Shown in pieces: positions 1 to 9,996 of a stretch of DNA of 64,000 nt (the stretch's first letter is position 1; each line of letters starts with the position of its first letter). This stretch comes from an uncultured SAR86 cluster bacterium (GTDB lineage Bacteria; Pseudomonadota; Gammaproteobacteria; Magnimaribacterales; Magnimaribacteraceae). The stretch covers positions 1 through 64,000 of the forward strand of contig CACLEZ010000005.1 of the NCBI GenBank assembly GCA_902606175.1. Reading direction: 5' to 3'. The notes under the pieces are model-generated. The model was not told the DNA's origin. It searched no databases and saw only the letters and a list, made by a program, of their open reading frames with translations. Both the position numbers and the translations under genes were made by a program.

Positions 1-685
1 TCAATAGTTGATTGGGCAATACTTCGGTGAGTTTTGCTCCTATAAAGCCTCCAAAAATTGAGAAAAACATCATATAAAAAACAAATGACCAGGCTATAAA
101 GTTATTTAAGAAAAATATACTTACAGAAACGAGGGTTATAAATAATGATAATAAAGACTTTATAGCTGAGAGTTGTTTTAAAGAAAAATCTTTATCTATA
201 GAAAGTACAGATAGCAGCGCTAAACCAAGTCCTCCATTGAAATATCCACCATAAGTGCTAACAAAAGAGAGACCAATTTTTTGATATACGCCTCTTGGAC
301 TTTGAGATTTCTGTCGCACGGTTTGTGGATTAAATATAAATAATAGAGTTGCCATGAAAATTAAAAAGGGTAAAACCTTTATAAAAAATTCATCGGAAGT
401 ATTTATTAAAAAGAATGCGCCACCAACTGAAAAAATTATTACTAAAAATATCAAAGGCATAATTTTATTCAGGCTTATAGTAGTAAAAGTTTTCTTGAAC
501 CCTACCACAGATCCAAAATATCCCGGCAATATTGCTGCTGCACTCGTAGTATTGGCTAGGACTGGAGATATCCCTACATACAGTAATGCTGGAAGTGTTA
601 TGAAGCTTCCACCGCCAGCTAGAGAGTTTAGACCTCCTGCAAAAAATGCAGCTAAACAGACTAAAATTAAATTTGGTAGTTCCAC
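1..685 (-). CDS. TSUP (TauE/SafE) family membrane permease, 3' end cut off by the window edge
   Basis: Translating the minus strand gives an uninterrupted hydrophobic protein of about 228 residues that is still open at base 1. TSUP proteins are usually near 250 residues, so only the last 20 or so are missing. The N-terminal part has the family hallmark: a small-residue-rich first helix followed by NSLAGGGSFITLPAL and then ANTTSAAAILPGY. Members export or import sulfite, sulfoacetate or other small organosulfur anions through the inner membrane; the substrate cannot be read here. The GTG at 685-683 is my start choice because AAAGG lies just upstream and no ATG fits. It follows the DUF1330 gene by 8 bases, so the two are probably co-transcribed. 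Confidence 0.85.
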   Translation of the reverse strand, partial: MELPNLILVCLAAFFAGGLNSLAGGGSFITLPALLYVGISPVLANTTSAAAILPGYFGSVVGFKKTFTTISLNKIMPLIFLVIIFSVGGAFFLINTSDEFFIKVLPFLIFMATLLFIFNPQTVRQKSQSPRGVYQKIGLSFVSTYGGYFNGGLGLALLSVLSIDKDFSLKQLSAIKSLLSLFITLVSVSIFFLNNFIAWSFVFYMMFFSIFGGFIGAKLTEVLPNQLL

Positions 686-693
686 ATCAACCT

Positions 694-978
694 TTAGAGG
701 CCCTCAACAACAACTAGGTGTCTCTCCGAGGAAATTGAAGAATACTCAAGTGCCTTTTTGTATTCCTCTGAATTATATGCATCTTTCGCACTTTGAAGAG
801 AATCAAATTCTACAACTACTGTCCTATCATAAGAAGATCCTTCATATTTCACTTGCTCACCACCTCTGGCTAAAAATTTACCACCATATTTTTGTATAGC
901 TGGTCCTGCAAGTTTGATGTATTCCCCGTAAGTTTCACTGTCCGTGACGTGACATAATGTTATCCAGTATCCTTTCAT
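694..978 (-). CDS. DUF1330 family protein (ferredoxin-like/dimeric alpha-beta barrel fold)
   Basis: This 94-residue protein has the layout of DUF1330 proteins: an N-terminal KGYWITLCHVTD strand, a central GGKFLARGGE segment, a VVVEFDSLQSAKDAYNSEEY segment and a C-terminal VVVEG. The family forms dimeric alpha-beta barrels similar to antibiotic-biosynthesis monooxygenases, but no reaction is established. It starts at ATG 978-976, two bases after the stop of the secreted-protein gene, and ends 8 bases before the TSUP permease, so it sits in the middle of a three-gene unit. Family assignment is strong; function is unknown. Confidence 0.85.
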   Translation of the reverse strand: MKGYWITLCHVTDSETYGEYIKLAGPAIQKYGGKFLARGGEQVKYEGSSYDRTVVVEFDSLQSAKDAYNSEEYKKALEYSSISSERHLVVVEGL

Positions 979-980
979 AG

Positions 981-1499
981 TTAATCATTTCCTAATCGTG
1001 TATTGATATTCATCTCGGAAGCTAAATTGATTAATTCGTAACTATTCCCTTGGTATTTAATTGGTAAAAATTTAGTTTTTCTTGTTAAGGCTTTTACGAA
1101 TTCCTTTGCATCTTTGTTTGAAAATACTCCATCAGTTGATGTGATGGTTATATCTGTAATTGCTCCTAGTTTTGAAATCGAGTATTGATAACTAAAAGAA
1201 CTTTTTCCACGTGGCGTTCCTGCAGGAATCTCAAATCCTCTGCTTGCAAAAGAGGCTGTACAAAAGAGTCGCTTACAGATGGACAAGGTATCGGGATTAT
1301 CTAATAGCTGTTGTTTAAATTTACAAGTTTCACCCTCGCAACTTAAACAAATATTAAAACCTGATTCTCTATGAACTAAGACTTTATTTGCTAAATCCTC
1401 AGGTAAATATTTTTTTGGATCACAAGAAAAAGACTCTCCCTCAGCAAAAAAAGAATTACTTAATAACAAAGAAATACTTAAAAAAAATGCTCTTTTCAT
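981..1499 (-). CDS. Small secreted protein with a signal peptide and a possible TonB C-terminal-like domain
   Basis: The 172-residue product begins MKRAFFLSISLLLSNSFFAEG, a typical Sec signal peptide probably cleaved near residue 19-21, so the mature protein should be periplasmic. Six cysteines lie between residues 26 and 81 and could form disulfides. Residues about 105-155 (FSYQYSISKLGAITDITI, then a helix and FLPIKYQG) resemble the beta-alpha-beta pattern of the TonB C-terminal domain used by secreted TonB-like proteins, but there is no transmembrane anchor or proline-rich linker. I do not recognise a named family with confidence. It is the first gene of the unit with the DUF1330 protein and the TSUP permease. 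Confidence 0.7.
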   Translation of the reverse strand: MKRAFFLSISLLLSNSFFAEGESFSCDPKKYLPEDLANKVLVHRESGFNICLSCEGETCKFKQQLLDNPDTLSICKRLFCTASFASRGFEIPAGTPRGKSSFSYQYSISKLGAITDITITSTDGVFSNKDAKEFVKALTRKTKFLPIKYQGNSYELINLASEMNINTRLGND

Positions 1500-1562
1500 A
1501 AAAAAACCTCCAAAGCATTTATCAGTCTAAAGAATAGACCTTAAAGGTCAAATTTAGAGTTA

Positions 1563-3728
1563 TTAAGATTTTACTTGTAATCTTTTGGAGTGAAGAATTG
1601 GCTCTGTATAGCCACTCGGTTGAGTTCGTCCTTTCACAGCTAAATCTAGAGCAGCAGAAAAGGATATCCCATTAAAGTCAGGACCCATCGCAATATATTC
1701 AGGATCTCCAGCATTTTGTTGATCAACTACAAGAGCCATTTTTTTCATCGTCTCTTCAACTTGCTCCTCTGAACAAAGATTGTGGTGAATCCAATTTGCT
1801 ATATGTTGACTTGATATTCTGCATGTAGCTCTATCTTCCATCAAGCCAACATTATTTATATCAGGGACCTTGGAGCAACCTACCCCTAAATCTACCCACC
1901 TTACAACATAACCAAGTATGCCTTGGCAATTATTATCAAGTTCAGCTTGAATAGCTTCAGATGTTAAGCTTTCAGGATTATCCAGTAATGGAATAGAAAG
2001 AATATCTTTTAAGTCAGCCCTTGTTCTTGAAGCTAATTTCTCTTGACGTTCTGAAACAGAAACCTGGTGATAGTGAATAGCATGTAAAGTCGCGGCAGTA
2101 GGAGATGGAACCCATGCACAATTTGCACCTGCATCAGGATGCATGGATTTATTTTCATACATTCCTAACATCTCATCAGGCATCGCCCACATTCCTTTAC
2201 CTATTTGCGCCCTACCTTTAAAGCCAGTCTCAAGACCGATGTCAACATTCCAATCCTCATATGCGCCAATCCAGGGTTGCTGTTTCATCTCTGCCTTAGG
2301 CACTACAGGTCCAGCTTCCATACTGGTATGAATTTCGTCACCCGTTCTGTCTAAGAAACCAGTATTTATAAATATAACTCTATCGCTGGCTTCTCTAATG
2401 CATTCTTTAAGGTTTACAGTAGTTCGCCTTTCCTCATCCATAATACCAACTTTTACTGTTAGAGGATCAAGGCCCAACTCCTGTTCTACTTTTGTAAATA
2501 AATCGCATGTAAACTTAACTTCTTCAGGTCCATGCATTTTTGGTTTTACTATATAAATACTTCCAGTTCTTGAATTAGATTGTTTTCCTTCTTTCAAAAG
2601 ATCATGCTTGCCTATACAGATAGTAAACATGGCATCCATAATCCCTTCAGGGACTTCATCATTGCTTGCGTCAAGGATTGCAGGGTTTGTCATTAAATGA
2701 CCAACATTTCTTACCAAAAGAACACTTCTTCCTGGGAGAGTAATTTCTTGACCATTTTTGTCTGAATAATTTCTATCCTCATTCAGAGTCCTTGTCATCT
2801 CTTCTCCGCCCTTAAAAAATGATTCTTTGAGATCTCCTTTCATTAAACCTAACCAGTTTCGATAACCTAAAGATTTGTCTTCTGCATCTACAGCCGCAAC
2901 AGAATCTTCAAGATCTTGTATAGCAGTTACAGCCGATTCAACACAAACATCCTTAATATTTGCTGGATCATCTTTGCCTATAGAGTCTTCAGGATCAATT
3001 TCAATTTCTATATGTAAGTTGTTGTTTTTAAATAATATACTACTAGGATTATCGGAGTCACCTGTAAAACCTATGAACTGAGATTCATCCTTTAATTCTG
3101 TAGAAGATTGATCGCTAGTACTTATCTCAAGACTTCCCTTGTTAATTTTAAAACCTGTTACATCGGCATATTTTCCTGAAGATAATGGTACCGACTCATC
3201 TAAGAAATTTTTTGAAAATTCTATGACTTTATTTCCTCTAACAGGATTATAAGGTCCTGATTTTTCAGCACCCTCCTCTTCTGAAATCATATCTGTTCCG
3301 TAAAGAGCATCATAGAGACTACCCCATCTCGCATTAGTAGCATTTAAAGAAAACCTTGCGTTCATAATAGGTACAACTAATTGAGCACCTGCAACGAGTG
3401 CGATTTCTTCATCTACATTTTGAGTGGTTATTTCAAAATCATCTCCTTCTTCCAATAAATAACCTATCTCTTTTAGGAAATTTACATATTCATCATGATT
3501 ATGTGGAGAGCCTTTTTTTGAAATATGCCAATTATCGATTATTTTTTGAATCTCAGTTCTTTTTGCTAAGAGTTTCTTATTGCGAGGACCAAACTCATCA
3601 AGAACTCGCTCAAAAGATTCCCAAAAAGCATCTGGGCTAATATCCAAACCTGGAAGAAGTTCATCTGTTAGAAAATTATCAAGTTCTTGTGATACCTTCA
3701 GACTACCATGTGTAATTCTTTCTGACAT
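1563..3728 (-). CDS. glcB: Malate synthase G
   Basis: The 721-residue length matches malate synthase G (about 723 in E. coli). The protein carries family segments such as [34 protein letters not shown] (with the arginine expected in catalysis), [20 protein letters not shown] and [21 protein letters not shown], and near residue 630 [20 protein letters not shown], which carries the catalytic acid region. It condenses glyoxylate with acetyl-CoA to malate in the cytoplasm, in the glyoxylate or glycolate pathway. No isocitrate lyase or glycolate oxidase gene is present in the window. It is transcribed divergently from the beta-oxidation gene at 3873, with a 144-base shared upstream region holding an inverted repeat. 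Confidence 0.97.
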   Translation of the reverse strand: MSERITHGSLKVSQELDNFLTDELLPGLDISPDAFWESFERVLDEFGPRNKKLLAKRTEIQKIIDNWHISKKGSPHNHDEYVNFLKEIGYLLEEGDDFEITTQNVDEEIALVAGAQLVVPIMNARFSLNATNARWGSLYDALYGTDMISEEEGAEKSGPYNPVRGNKVIEFSKNFLDESVPLSSGKYADVTGFKINKGSLEISTSDQSSTELKDESQFIGFTGDSDNPSSILFKNNNLHIEIEIDPEDSIGKDDPANIKDVCVESAVTAIQDLEDSVAAVDAEDKSLGYRNWLGLMKGDLKESFFKGGEEMTRTLNEDRNYSDKNGQEITLPGRSVLLVRNVGHLMTNPAILDASNDEVPEGIMDAMFTICIGKHDLLKEGKQSNSRTGSIYIVKPKMHGPEEVKFTCDLFTKVEQELGLDPLTVKVGIMDEERRTTVNLKECIREASDRVIFINTGFLDRTGDEIHTSMEAGPVVPKAEMKQQPWIGAYEDWNVDIGLETGFKGRAQIGKGMWAMPDEMLGMYENKSMHPDAGANCAWVPSPTAATLHAIHYHQVSVSERQEKLASRTRADLKDILSIPLLDNPESLTSEAIQAELDNNCQGILGYVVRWVDLGVGCSKVPDINNVGLMEDRATCRISSQHIANWIHHNLCSEEQVEETMKKMALVVDQQNAGDPEYIAMGPDFNGISFSAALDLAVKGRTQPSGYTEPILHSKRLQVKS

Positions 3729-3746
3729 TTATTTCCTTATTTATCG

Positions 3747-3768
3747 TACTTATGTGTCTATGTAAGTA
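3747..3768. promoter_or_regulatory. Inverted repeat TACTTA-N10-TAAGTA in the glcB/beta-oxidation intergenic region
   Basis: Two perfect 6-base arms, TACTTA at 3747-3752 and TAAGTA at 3763-3768, are separated by 10 bases. They lie 19 bases upstream of the glcB start and about 105 bases upstream of the divergent beta-oxidation gene. The geometry fits a dimeric transcription factor operator. The regulator is not identifiable; the motif does not match the FadR or PsrA consensus as I know them. A chance occurrence is possible in AT-rich DNA. Confidence 0.35.
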
Positions 3769-3872
3769 TGAGGAATATTACAGTGATAAAGGACATATAT
3801 AAATAATATTTTTTTTAATGATATTTTGCGATAGCATAGCCAATCAATTCAAAAGATTAAGGGGAACTAAAT

Positions 3873-5945
3873 ATGCCAACTATAAATGAAGTGACTACTT
3901 TAGAAGTCAAAGATGCAGTAGCAGTCTTAACTCTGAACTCACCTCCAGTAAATGCCTTATCGGCAAATGTGAGAGAAGGCTTGAATAATGGTATAAGTGA
4001 TGCGCTAAAAGATGATTCAGTAAAATCTATAGTAATTAGATGTGATGGAAGAACTTTCATAGCTGGAGCGGATATTACTGAGTTTGGTCAAGCCCCTAAA
4101 GGGCCTTCTCTTTATGAAGTTCAAGATATGATAGAAAACTCAACTAAACCTGTAATAGCAGCGATACATGGAACTGCTCTGGGTGGCGGCTTAGAAGTTG
4201 CTTTGACTTGTCATTACAGAATTGCTGTTCCTTCTGCTAAATGTGGCCTTCCAGAAGTTAATTTAGGTCTACTTCCAGGTGCAGGCGGTACACAACGGCT
4301 CCCTAGAATTGTAGGTGCCCAAAAAGCTCTTGTGATGATGACTAGTGGAGAACATGTTCCTGCCAATCAATGTCTTGATATGGGCTTAGTTGATGAACTA
4401 GCTAATGAAGGAGAGTTAGAAAATAATGCTATTTCTTTTGCAAATAAGATAGTTTCTGAAGGTAGACCTTTAGTGAAGGTTAGAGATGCAGATGAAAAAA
4501 TTAAATCAGATAAGGGAAATGATGAACTTTTCTCTGAATTTAGAAAATCAATTCTTAGAAAAACTAGAGGATTTTTAGCTCCAGAATACAACATCCAATG
4601 TGTAGAAGCTGCTGTAAATCTTCCCTTCGAAGAAGGCATTAAAGTTGAACAAGATTTATTTATGAAACTAATGACGGGTTCTCAATCCGCAGCTCAGAGA
4701 TATATATTCTTTGCTCAAAGACAAGTTACAAAAATTCCTGATATTGAAAAAGAGACTCCTTTGAAAGAAATCAATTCAGTAGGTGTAATAGGCGCAGGAA
4801 CTATGGGTGGTGGCATCTCTATGAATTTTGCCAATGTTGGTATTCCAGTCACCATCATTGAACAGAGTCAGGAAAGATTAGATAAAGGCTTAGGCATTAT
4901 TAGAAAAAATTATGAGAATACAGCTGCAAAAGGTCGTATCACGAATGAACAAGTCGAAGAAAGAATGGCGCTCATAAATGGACAAACTTCTCTAGATGCA
5001 CTTGATTCTCAAGATCTAATTATTGAAGCTGTATTTGAAAATATGGATCTAAAAAAAGACATATTCAAACAACTAGATGGAATATGTAAAGATGGTGCTA
5101 TCTTGGCTTCAAACACTTCTGCGTTAGATGTGAATGAAATTGCTGCCGAAACTAGTAGACCGGAAGACGTAATAGGGCTTCATTTCTTCAGTCCAGCTAA
5201 TGTTATGAAACTCCTAGAAATTGTTAGAGGTGATAAAACATCTAAGTCAGTTGTAGCGAGTTCGCTAGCCATAGCTAAAAAGATTCAAAAGATTGCTGCT
5301 GTAGTTGGAGTATGTCCAGGATTTGTTGGTAATAGAATACTTGCACAAAGGCAAAGAGAAGCCAATAAATTGATACTAGAAGGCGCCCTTCCCTGGGATA
5401 TAGATGACGCTTTATTTGATTTTGGTTTTCCCATGGGTCCTTTTGCTATGTCTGATCTGGCTGGTCTAGATATAGGCTGGAATAAAGAAACTTCCAATGG
5501 AGAAACTCTAAGAGATGTTTTGTGCGAAGCAGGAAGATTAGGCCAAAAATCAGGAAAGGGTTTTTATGTCTATGACGAAAATAGAAATAAATCTCCTGAT
5601 CCAGAAGTAGAAGCACTAATCAAGAAATTTGGAGAGGATAGACAAATCCAAATGAGAGAGGTTTCAAAAGAAGAAATTCTTCAAAGATGTCTGTATCCAA
5701 TGATCAATGAAGGATTCAAAATCTTAGAAGAAGGCATGGCCATCAGAGCTAGTGATATAGATATTGTTTGGACTAATGGTTACGGATGGCCCGTGTATGA
5801 AGGAGGGCCTATGTTTTATGGCAACCTAGTAGGTTACGACAAAGTGCTCGATTGGTTACAAAAAGCTGAGAAAGAGTTAGGTCCTGAATTCAAACCTTCA
5901 CCATACCTAGAAAGGGTTGTAGCTGAAAAAATAAATATTCTTTAG
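3873..5945 (+). CDS. Bifunctional enoyl-CoA hydratase / 3-hydroxyacyl-CoA dehydrogenase (FadB/FadJ-like)
   Basis: The 690-residue protein has an N-terminal crotonase domain (about 10-190) with [19 protein letters not shown] for the oxyanion hole and [19 protein letters not shown] for the catalytic glutamates. A 3-hydroxyacyl-CoA dehydrogenase follows from about residue 300, with the NAD-binding [18 protein letters not shown], the [12 protein letters not shown] strand and [17 protein letters not shown] carrying the catalytic histidine. Two C-terminal helical domains follow. It should hydrate and oxidise fatty acyl-CoA intermediates. No thiolase gene lies next to it, so it may work with one elsewhere. 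The start is set by AAGGGGA eight bases before ATG. The length is closer to peroxisomal-type or FadJ-like proteins than to E. coli FadB, so I give no symbol. Confidence 0.93.
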   Translation: MPTINEVTTLEVKDAVAVLTLNSPPVNALSANVREGLNNGISDALKDDSVKSIVIRCDGRTFIAGADITEFGQAPKGPSLYEVQDMIENSTKPVIAAIHGTALGGGLEVALTCHYRIAVPSAKCGLPEVNLGLLPGAGGTQRLPRIVGAQKALVMMTSGEHVPANQCLDMGLVDELANEGELENNAISFANKIVSEGRPLVKVRDADEKIKSDKGNDELFSEFRKSILRKTRGFLAPEYNIQCVEAAVNLPFEEGIKVEQDLFMKLMTGSQSAAQRYIFFAQRQVTKIPDIEKETPLKEINSVGVIGAGTMGGGISMNFANVGIPVTIIEQSQERLDKGLGIIRKNYENTAAKGRITNEQVEERMALINGQTSLDALDSQDLIIEAVFENMDLKKDIFKQLDGICKDGAILASNTSALDVNEIAAETSRPEDVIGLHFFSPANVMKLLEIVRGDKTSKSVVASSLAIAKKIQKIAAVVGVCPGFVGNRILAQRQREANKLILEGALPWDIDDALFDFGFPMGPFAMSDLAGLDIGWNKETSNGETLRDVLCEAGRLGQKSGKGFYVYDENRNKSPDPEVEALIKKFGEDRQIQMREVSKEEILQRCLYPMINEGFKILEEGMAIRASDIDIVWTNGYGWPVYEGGPMFYGNLVGYDKVLDWLQKAEKELGPEFKPSPYLERVVAEKINIL

Positions 5946-5954
5946 GAATTAAAT

Positions 5955-7337
5955 GTGAATGAACTTACCCAAAAAAGTGCGGGAGAACTTGCGCACCTTA
6001 TCAAAAGAAAAGAAGTTTCCAGCAAGGAGGTAGTTGAAGCTCACTTAGATAGAATTAAAGAAGTTAATCCTGAAATTAATGCCATAACAGTAACACTTGA
6101 AGAATCAGCACTCGAGATGGCCGATAAAGCCGATAGTTCTAATACCGATATCGAGGACAAGCCTTTTCATGGCGTTCCAATTACCATAAAAGAAAATATA
6201 GATTTTGTTGGAACTCCAACGACGAATGGTCTTCCTATACTGGCTGAATCTATGCCTCCTAGAAATGCTCCTTTGGTGGATAGGATGTTAAATGCCGGAG
6301 CAATTCCTATTGGCAGGACGAATATGCCTGAGATGGGCATGCGCTTAGATACAGATAATCCTCTTAGAGGAAGGACCTTTAACCCTTGGAACAAGGCAAT
6401 AACACCAGGAGGTTCAAGTGGCGGTGAAGGTGCTGCTATTGCTTCAGGTATGAGTCCTTTTGGAATAGGAAATGATATTGGTGGTTCATTGAGAAACCCG
6501 GCCTATTGTTGTGGCATCACATCTATAAAACCTTCGATAGGCAGAATTCCGTTTGTAAGAACTATAGCCCCTTTTGAGGATATGGGTATATCCAGTGCCT
6601 TTTTGAGTGATGGTCCTATGGCCAGGTCTGTTGAAGATTTGAGAATGGGATTATCGGTTATGTCAGGTAGACATATAGATGATCCTCAATCAATCAATAG
6701 TCCGTTAATTGGTGATTTTCCTATCCAGCCAAAAGCAGCCTTAATTAAAAAGGTAAGTGATATCGAATTACCAGAAGCTACGATTAGAGAAATAGATAAA
6801 GCCGGTGAAGTTTTGATATCGGAAGGTTGGCAAGTAGATGAAGTGGAGGCACCTGAAGTAGAGAGGGTGCATGAAATTTGGGGAGCTATTTTAAATCAAG
6901 GTTTAATAGAGGTACTACCAGAGGAAATATTTAAACCGGAAACAGTTGCTTATCTAAAAAGAACCAATGAAGCTAACTTATTGGAGCTGTCACTTGATCA
7001 AGCCTTACTTGAAAGAAGAAGATTAAGAAGACTATGGTCAGCTTTCTTAACAAAATATACAGTCTGCATAGGGCCTACTTGGTCTAATTTACAATGGCCA
7101 ATTGATACCGACCTAGATCCTGATAAAGGAGACGAAGCGTTAAGACAGAGTTTTATGTTTATTGCTCCAGGAAACTGCTTAGGAATTCCTTCTGTTGCAT
7201 TGCCAATGGGAGTGGACAATGGTCTACCTACAGGTATTCAGATTTATTCAGAACTATATAGAGAAGATCTGTGTTTAGGTGCTGCTGAACTTATACAAAA
7301 ACAAGTTCCATGCCCTACTCCTATTGATCCAGTCTAG
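5955..7337 (+). CDS. Amidase signature family hydrolase
   Basis: The 460-residue protein contains the amidase signature with a complete Ser-cisSer-Lys triad: Lys79 in ITIKENID, Ser154 in PGGSSGGEGA and Ser178 in GNDIGGSLR. The 75- and 24-residue spacings are those of fatty acid amide hydrolase. It hydrolyses an amide bond, but the substrate is not evident, and it is not part of a gatCAB cluster. The start is GTG at 5955: an ATG two bases earlier runs straight into TGA, and AGGA stands 7 bases upstream. It follows the beta-oxidation gene by 9 bases, so the two probably form an operon. Its TAG stop is shared base-for-base (CTAG) with the convergent peptidase gene. Confidence 0.92.
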   Translation: MNELTQKSAGELAHLIKRKEVSSKEVVEAHLDRIKEVNPEINAITVTLEESALEMADKADSSNTDIEDKPFHGVPITIKENIDFVGTPTTNGLPILAESMPPRNAPLVDRMLNAGAIPIGRTNMPEMGMRLDTDNPLRGRTFNPWNKAITPGGSSGGEGAAIASGMSPFGIGNDIGGSLRNPAYCCGITSIKPSIGRIPFVRTIAPFEDMGISSAFLSDGPMARSVEDLRMGLSVMSGRHIDDPQSINSPLIGDFPIQPKAALIKKVSDIELPEATIREIDKAGEVLISEGWQVDEVEAPEVERVHEIWGAILNQGLIEVLPEEIFKPETVAYLKRTNEANLLELSLDQALLERRRLRRLWSAFLTKYTVCIGPTWSNLQWPIDTDLDPDKGDEALRQSFMFIAPGNCLGIPSVALPMGVDNGLPTGIQIYSELYREDLCLGAAELIQKQVPCPTPIDPV

Positions 7338-8704
7338 TCGTATATAACCTTTTCAAGAATAAGATTTAAATCACTTACGCTTTGCCTGTAACGATCCTCA
7401 TGGATACGCTCATTATTACCATGTATTCCTGAACTTTCATTTCCTTCGTAAATATATGTATTAAAGCCATAGCTAGCTATACCTATTCCTCTTGAAAACC
7501 TACTATCTGTAAACCCAGTACTGACTGATGGAGATAATTTTGAGCCTGGATAATTTTTTTGAATAAAGTCCTCTATAGCTAAGTAAAGCTCTGAATTAAT
7601 AGGAGATGATCCCGGAAAACCCAACATTAAAGGTTCAACCTCAACTCCAGTATCTTTTATAAGATCCTCTATCTGTTCTATAAATTCTTCAGGCTTATTA
7701 TCCGGCAATATCCTGCAATCTATTTCGGCCCATGCCGTGGGAGGAACTACATTTATTTTCACACCTCCATTCATTCTTGTAAGCGAACAAGTATTTCTAG
7801 TAAGTGCATGAGAAGAAGGTGAAAATTCTTGCAGCTCCTTCATAAAGATTGGATCTTGGATCATATTCTTAATATCTTTATATTTACTTTTAAAAGGTTC
7901 TTCTAAGCCTTCAGACCTATCTGAAAATACTCTATCAACCTCAGGGATGATTCTAGGATCAAAAGGACTATTCCATATAATATTCAAAGCTTCTACTATT
8001 CTTGAAACTGAACTTGTTGTCCTTGGTGAAGAGCCATGACCAGGCTGATCAACTGAATTAAGTCTTAGCCAGACAGGAATCTTCTGAGTTACCTCGATGC
8101 TAAATCCAACCCCATCTTTAGATCTAAAGCCACTGCCGCCTTCGTTCAGTAATAATTCAGCACCTTCAAAAGCTTCTGGTCTATTCTCAACGAGCCATCC
8201 CATTCCATACTTTCCACCAGACTCTTCATCAGCTGCCGCTATATAAATTATGTCCCTATTGAGAGGTTTGTTTGATCTGTGCATTTTAAGAAAATTAGCT
8301 AAATGGGAGATACCCAATCCCTTCATATCTAAAGCACCCCTACCCTGTATGTAGCCATCTACTATCTCGCCAGATAGAGGATCAAAATCCCAATATTCCT
8401 CATTTGCAGGTACAACGTCAGAATGATGTAAAAGAATAAGAGCTGGTTTATCACCTCCCTTTATTCGCGCCCAGATATTTCCTCTTGTAGGTGCACTTTC
8501 TGCAGATTCATATTGGATACCTTCCTCATCGAATATTTCTGACAAAAAATCTACTGCTCTAGATTCATTTCCAGGAGGGCTAATGGTATCCACTTTTAGG
8601 TATGCTTGAAGCAATGCTACTGCTTCATTTTCTAAGTCTTCGTCTGCAAGTGTTAAGGCAGAAAAGAGATAAAGGGTAAGTATCGAAAAAACTATTTTTA
8701 TCAT
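7334..8704 (-). CDS. Secreted M20 family zinc peptidase
   Basis: The 456-residue protein starts with a signal peptide (MIKIVFSILTLYLFSALTLA), so it is probably periplasmic. M20 metal-ligand motifs are in order: LILLHHSDVVPANEEYW (HxD), GRGALDMKG (bridging Asp), AADEESGGKYG (catalytic and ligand Glu) and a C-terminal IHGNNERIHEDRY with the last His. The middle insert is the lid/dimerisation domain. It resembles the carboxypeptidase/ArgE-DapE-like group and probably trims peptides or acylated amino acids. It is one base downstream of the helicase gene stop and converges on the amidase gene with a 4-base CTAG overlap. Confidence 0.92.
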   Translation of the reverse strand: MIKIVFSILTLYLFSALTLADEDLENEAVALLQAYLKVDTISPPGNESRAVDFLSEIFDEEGIQYESAESAPTRGNIWARIKGGDKPALILLHHSDVVPANEEYWDFDPLSGEIVDGYIQGRGALDMKGLGISHLANFLKMHRSNKPLNRDIIYIAAADEESGGKYGMGWLVENRPEAFEGAELLLNEGGSGFRSKDGVGFSIEVTQKIPVWLRLNSVDQPGHGSSPRTTSSVSRIVEALNIIWNSPFDPRIIPEVDRVFSDRSEGLEEPFKSKYKDIKNMIQDPIFMKELQEFSPSSHALTRNTCSLTRMNGGVKINVVPPTAWAEIDCRILPDNKPEEFIEQIEDLIKDTGVEVEPLMLGFPGSSPINSELYLAIEDFIQKNYPGSKLSPSVSTGFTDSRFSRGIGIASYGFNTYIYEGNESSGIHGNNERIHEDRYRQSVSDLNLILEKVIYD

Positions 8705-8705
8705 T

Positions 8706-9989
8706 CTAGTTACTTATAAATTTTTGATGAAAATCAATAATATCAGGATCCACAAGCGCATCGGAAACTTTTAGCTCACGTTGTAAATGCAATGAGCTCA
8801 GATTCTTGCATCGACTCAAAGCAACGTAGGCTTGTCCCGTTGCAAAAGCTCCAGCCCCTAAATCTACGGAACAGCTTTCAAGGGTTAAGCCTTGTGACTT
8901 ATGAATAGTAACTGCCCATCCTAATTTGATAGGAAATTGTTTAAATGACGAGATGACCTCCTCTAAAACATCGTCAGAATCCTCATCGTAAGTAAATCTA
9001 ACTTTATTCCAAGCTTCACGTTCTACTTTGTGTGTTTTTTTATTTATTTTTACTTTGATATATTTTTTCTTCTTATCCTGACACTCAGATATTGTTCCAA
9101 GGGTTCCATTGACCCACCGACCTTCAGGATCGTTTTTTATGAACATTACATTTGCGCCAACTTTTATCTTAAGCTCTCTAGGAGCAGGTAAATCATTTTC
9201 GTTTAGCTCTCCAGTTTCTTTAGATTTTATAATTTCCTCTTCGCCCTCAATATGGCCTAATTTATATTCATTTAATTCTTCAGCTCTTTTTTTTCTTGAG
9301 GTAAGTGTCATGAAAAATTCCGACTCAAGCGTTGGATCAAAACAGCTTGAATTTATTTGATCGATGGTCACATCTAGATCTTTTCCAACTCGGATATTAT
9401 TTAAAAGTTCACAAAACCTTTGATCTTCTTCCTGTCTAAAAGATTCTGTAAGTTCAAAATAACTTATCTTTTTCATATCTTTAAATGAAAGTGCATCGAA
9501 GAAATAAATAGAATTATACTTCTCATAGATTATCCTCTCTTCGCTCTCTTTAATTATGGGTGGTAGTTGAAATAGGTCACCGCAAGCCAGAACATGAATA
9601 CCTCCAAATGGCTTCTCAGAGTTTCTATGTATTTGGAGAGATTGAGATATCGCATCCAACATAGGCGCTCGAACCATAGAAACTTCATCAATGATCAATA
9701 ATTCTAAATTCCTAAGTAGTTTTGCAAATCTAGGATCTTTAGATTTTGTAATCAAAGGAATAGTCTCAAAACCAATCCTAAAAGCGGAATTAATTGTTGT
9801 GCCGCCTATGTTTAAGGCAGCAATTCCAGTAGGAGCTACAACCATTTTTTTTAAAGACAATTGATTCTTTACTCTTTCAAGAAGAGTGGTCTTTCCCGTT
9901 CCCGCGGCACCTGTTAAGAATATGAATTGCTGTTCGGAGTCATCTGAAAGCAAATCTATTATTTCATCCTGAACTTTATCAAATGACAT
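8706..9989 (-). CDS. PIF1/Dda-like superfamily 1B DNA helicase
   Basis: The 427-residue protein has a Walker A motif GAAGTGKTT at 27-35, motif Ia VVAPTGIAALNIGG, Walker B LLIIDEVSM near 95 and FGGIHVLACGDLFQLPPI (motif III). The C-terminal half has GWAVTIHKSQGLTLESC and YVALSRCKNL (motifs V and VI). This order is that of the RecD/PIF1/Dda helicases, which move 5'-3' on single-stranded DNA. It lacks the long N-terminal regions of RecD and TraA. It lies 7 bases downstream of rmuC, so a joint role in DNA repair or recombination is plausible but unproven. Confidence 0.88.
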   Translation of the reverse strand: MSFDKVQDEIIDLLSDDSEQQFIFLTGAAGTGKTTLLERVKNQLSLKKMVVAPTGIAALNIGGTTINSAFRIGFETIPLITKSKDPRFAKLLRNLELLIIDEVSMVRAPMLDAISQSLQIHRNSEKPFGGIHVLACGDLFQLPPIIKESEERIIYEKYNSIYFFDALSFKDMKKISYFELTESFRQEEDQRFCELLNNIRVGKDLDVTIDQINSSCFDPTLESEFFMTLTSRKKRAEELNEYKLGHIEGEEEIIKSKETGELNENDLPAPRELKIKVGANVMFIKNDPEGRWVNGTLGTISECQDKKKKYIKVKINKKTHKVEREAWNKVRFTYDEDSDDVLEEVISSFKQFPIKLGWAVTIHKSQGLTLESCSVDLGAGAFATGQAYVALSRCKNLSSLHLQRELKVSDALVDPDIIDFHQKFISN

Positions 9990-9996
9990 ATTGATC

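Noticed and set aside
354-899. Plus-strand open frame of 181 codons
   Set aside because: It lies antisense to the TSUP permease and DUF1330 genes, which have clear family motifs. Its own translation has no recognisable domain.
3398-3640. Plus-strand open frame opposite the malate synthase gene, with other short antisense frames at 2143-2331, 2875-3081 and 3580-3765
   Set aside because: All are antisense shadows of a highly conserved enzyme gene and have no domain or ribosome binding site.
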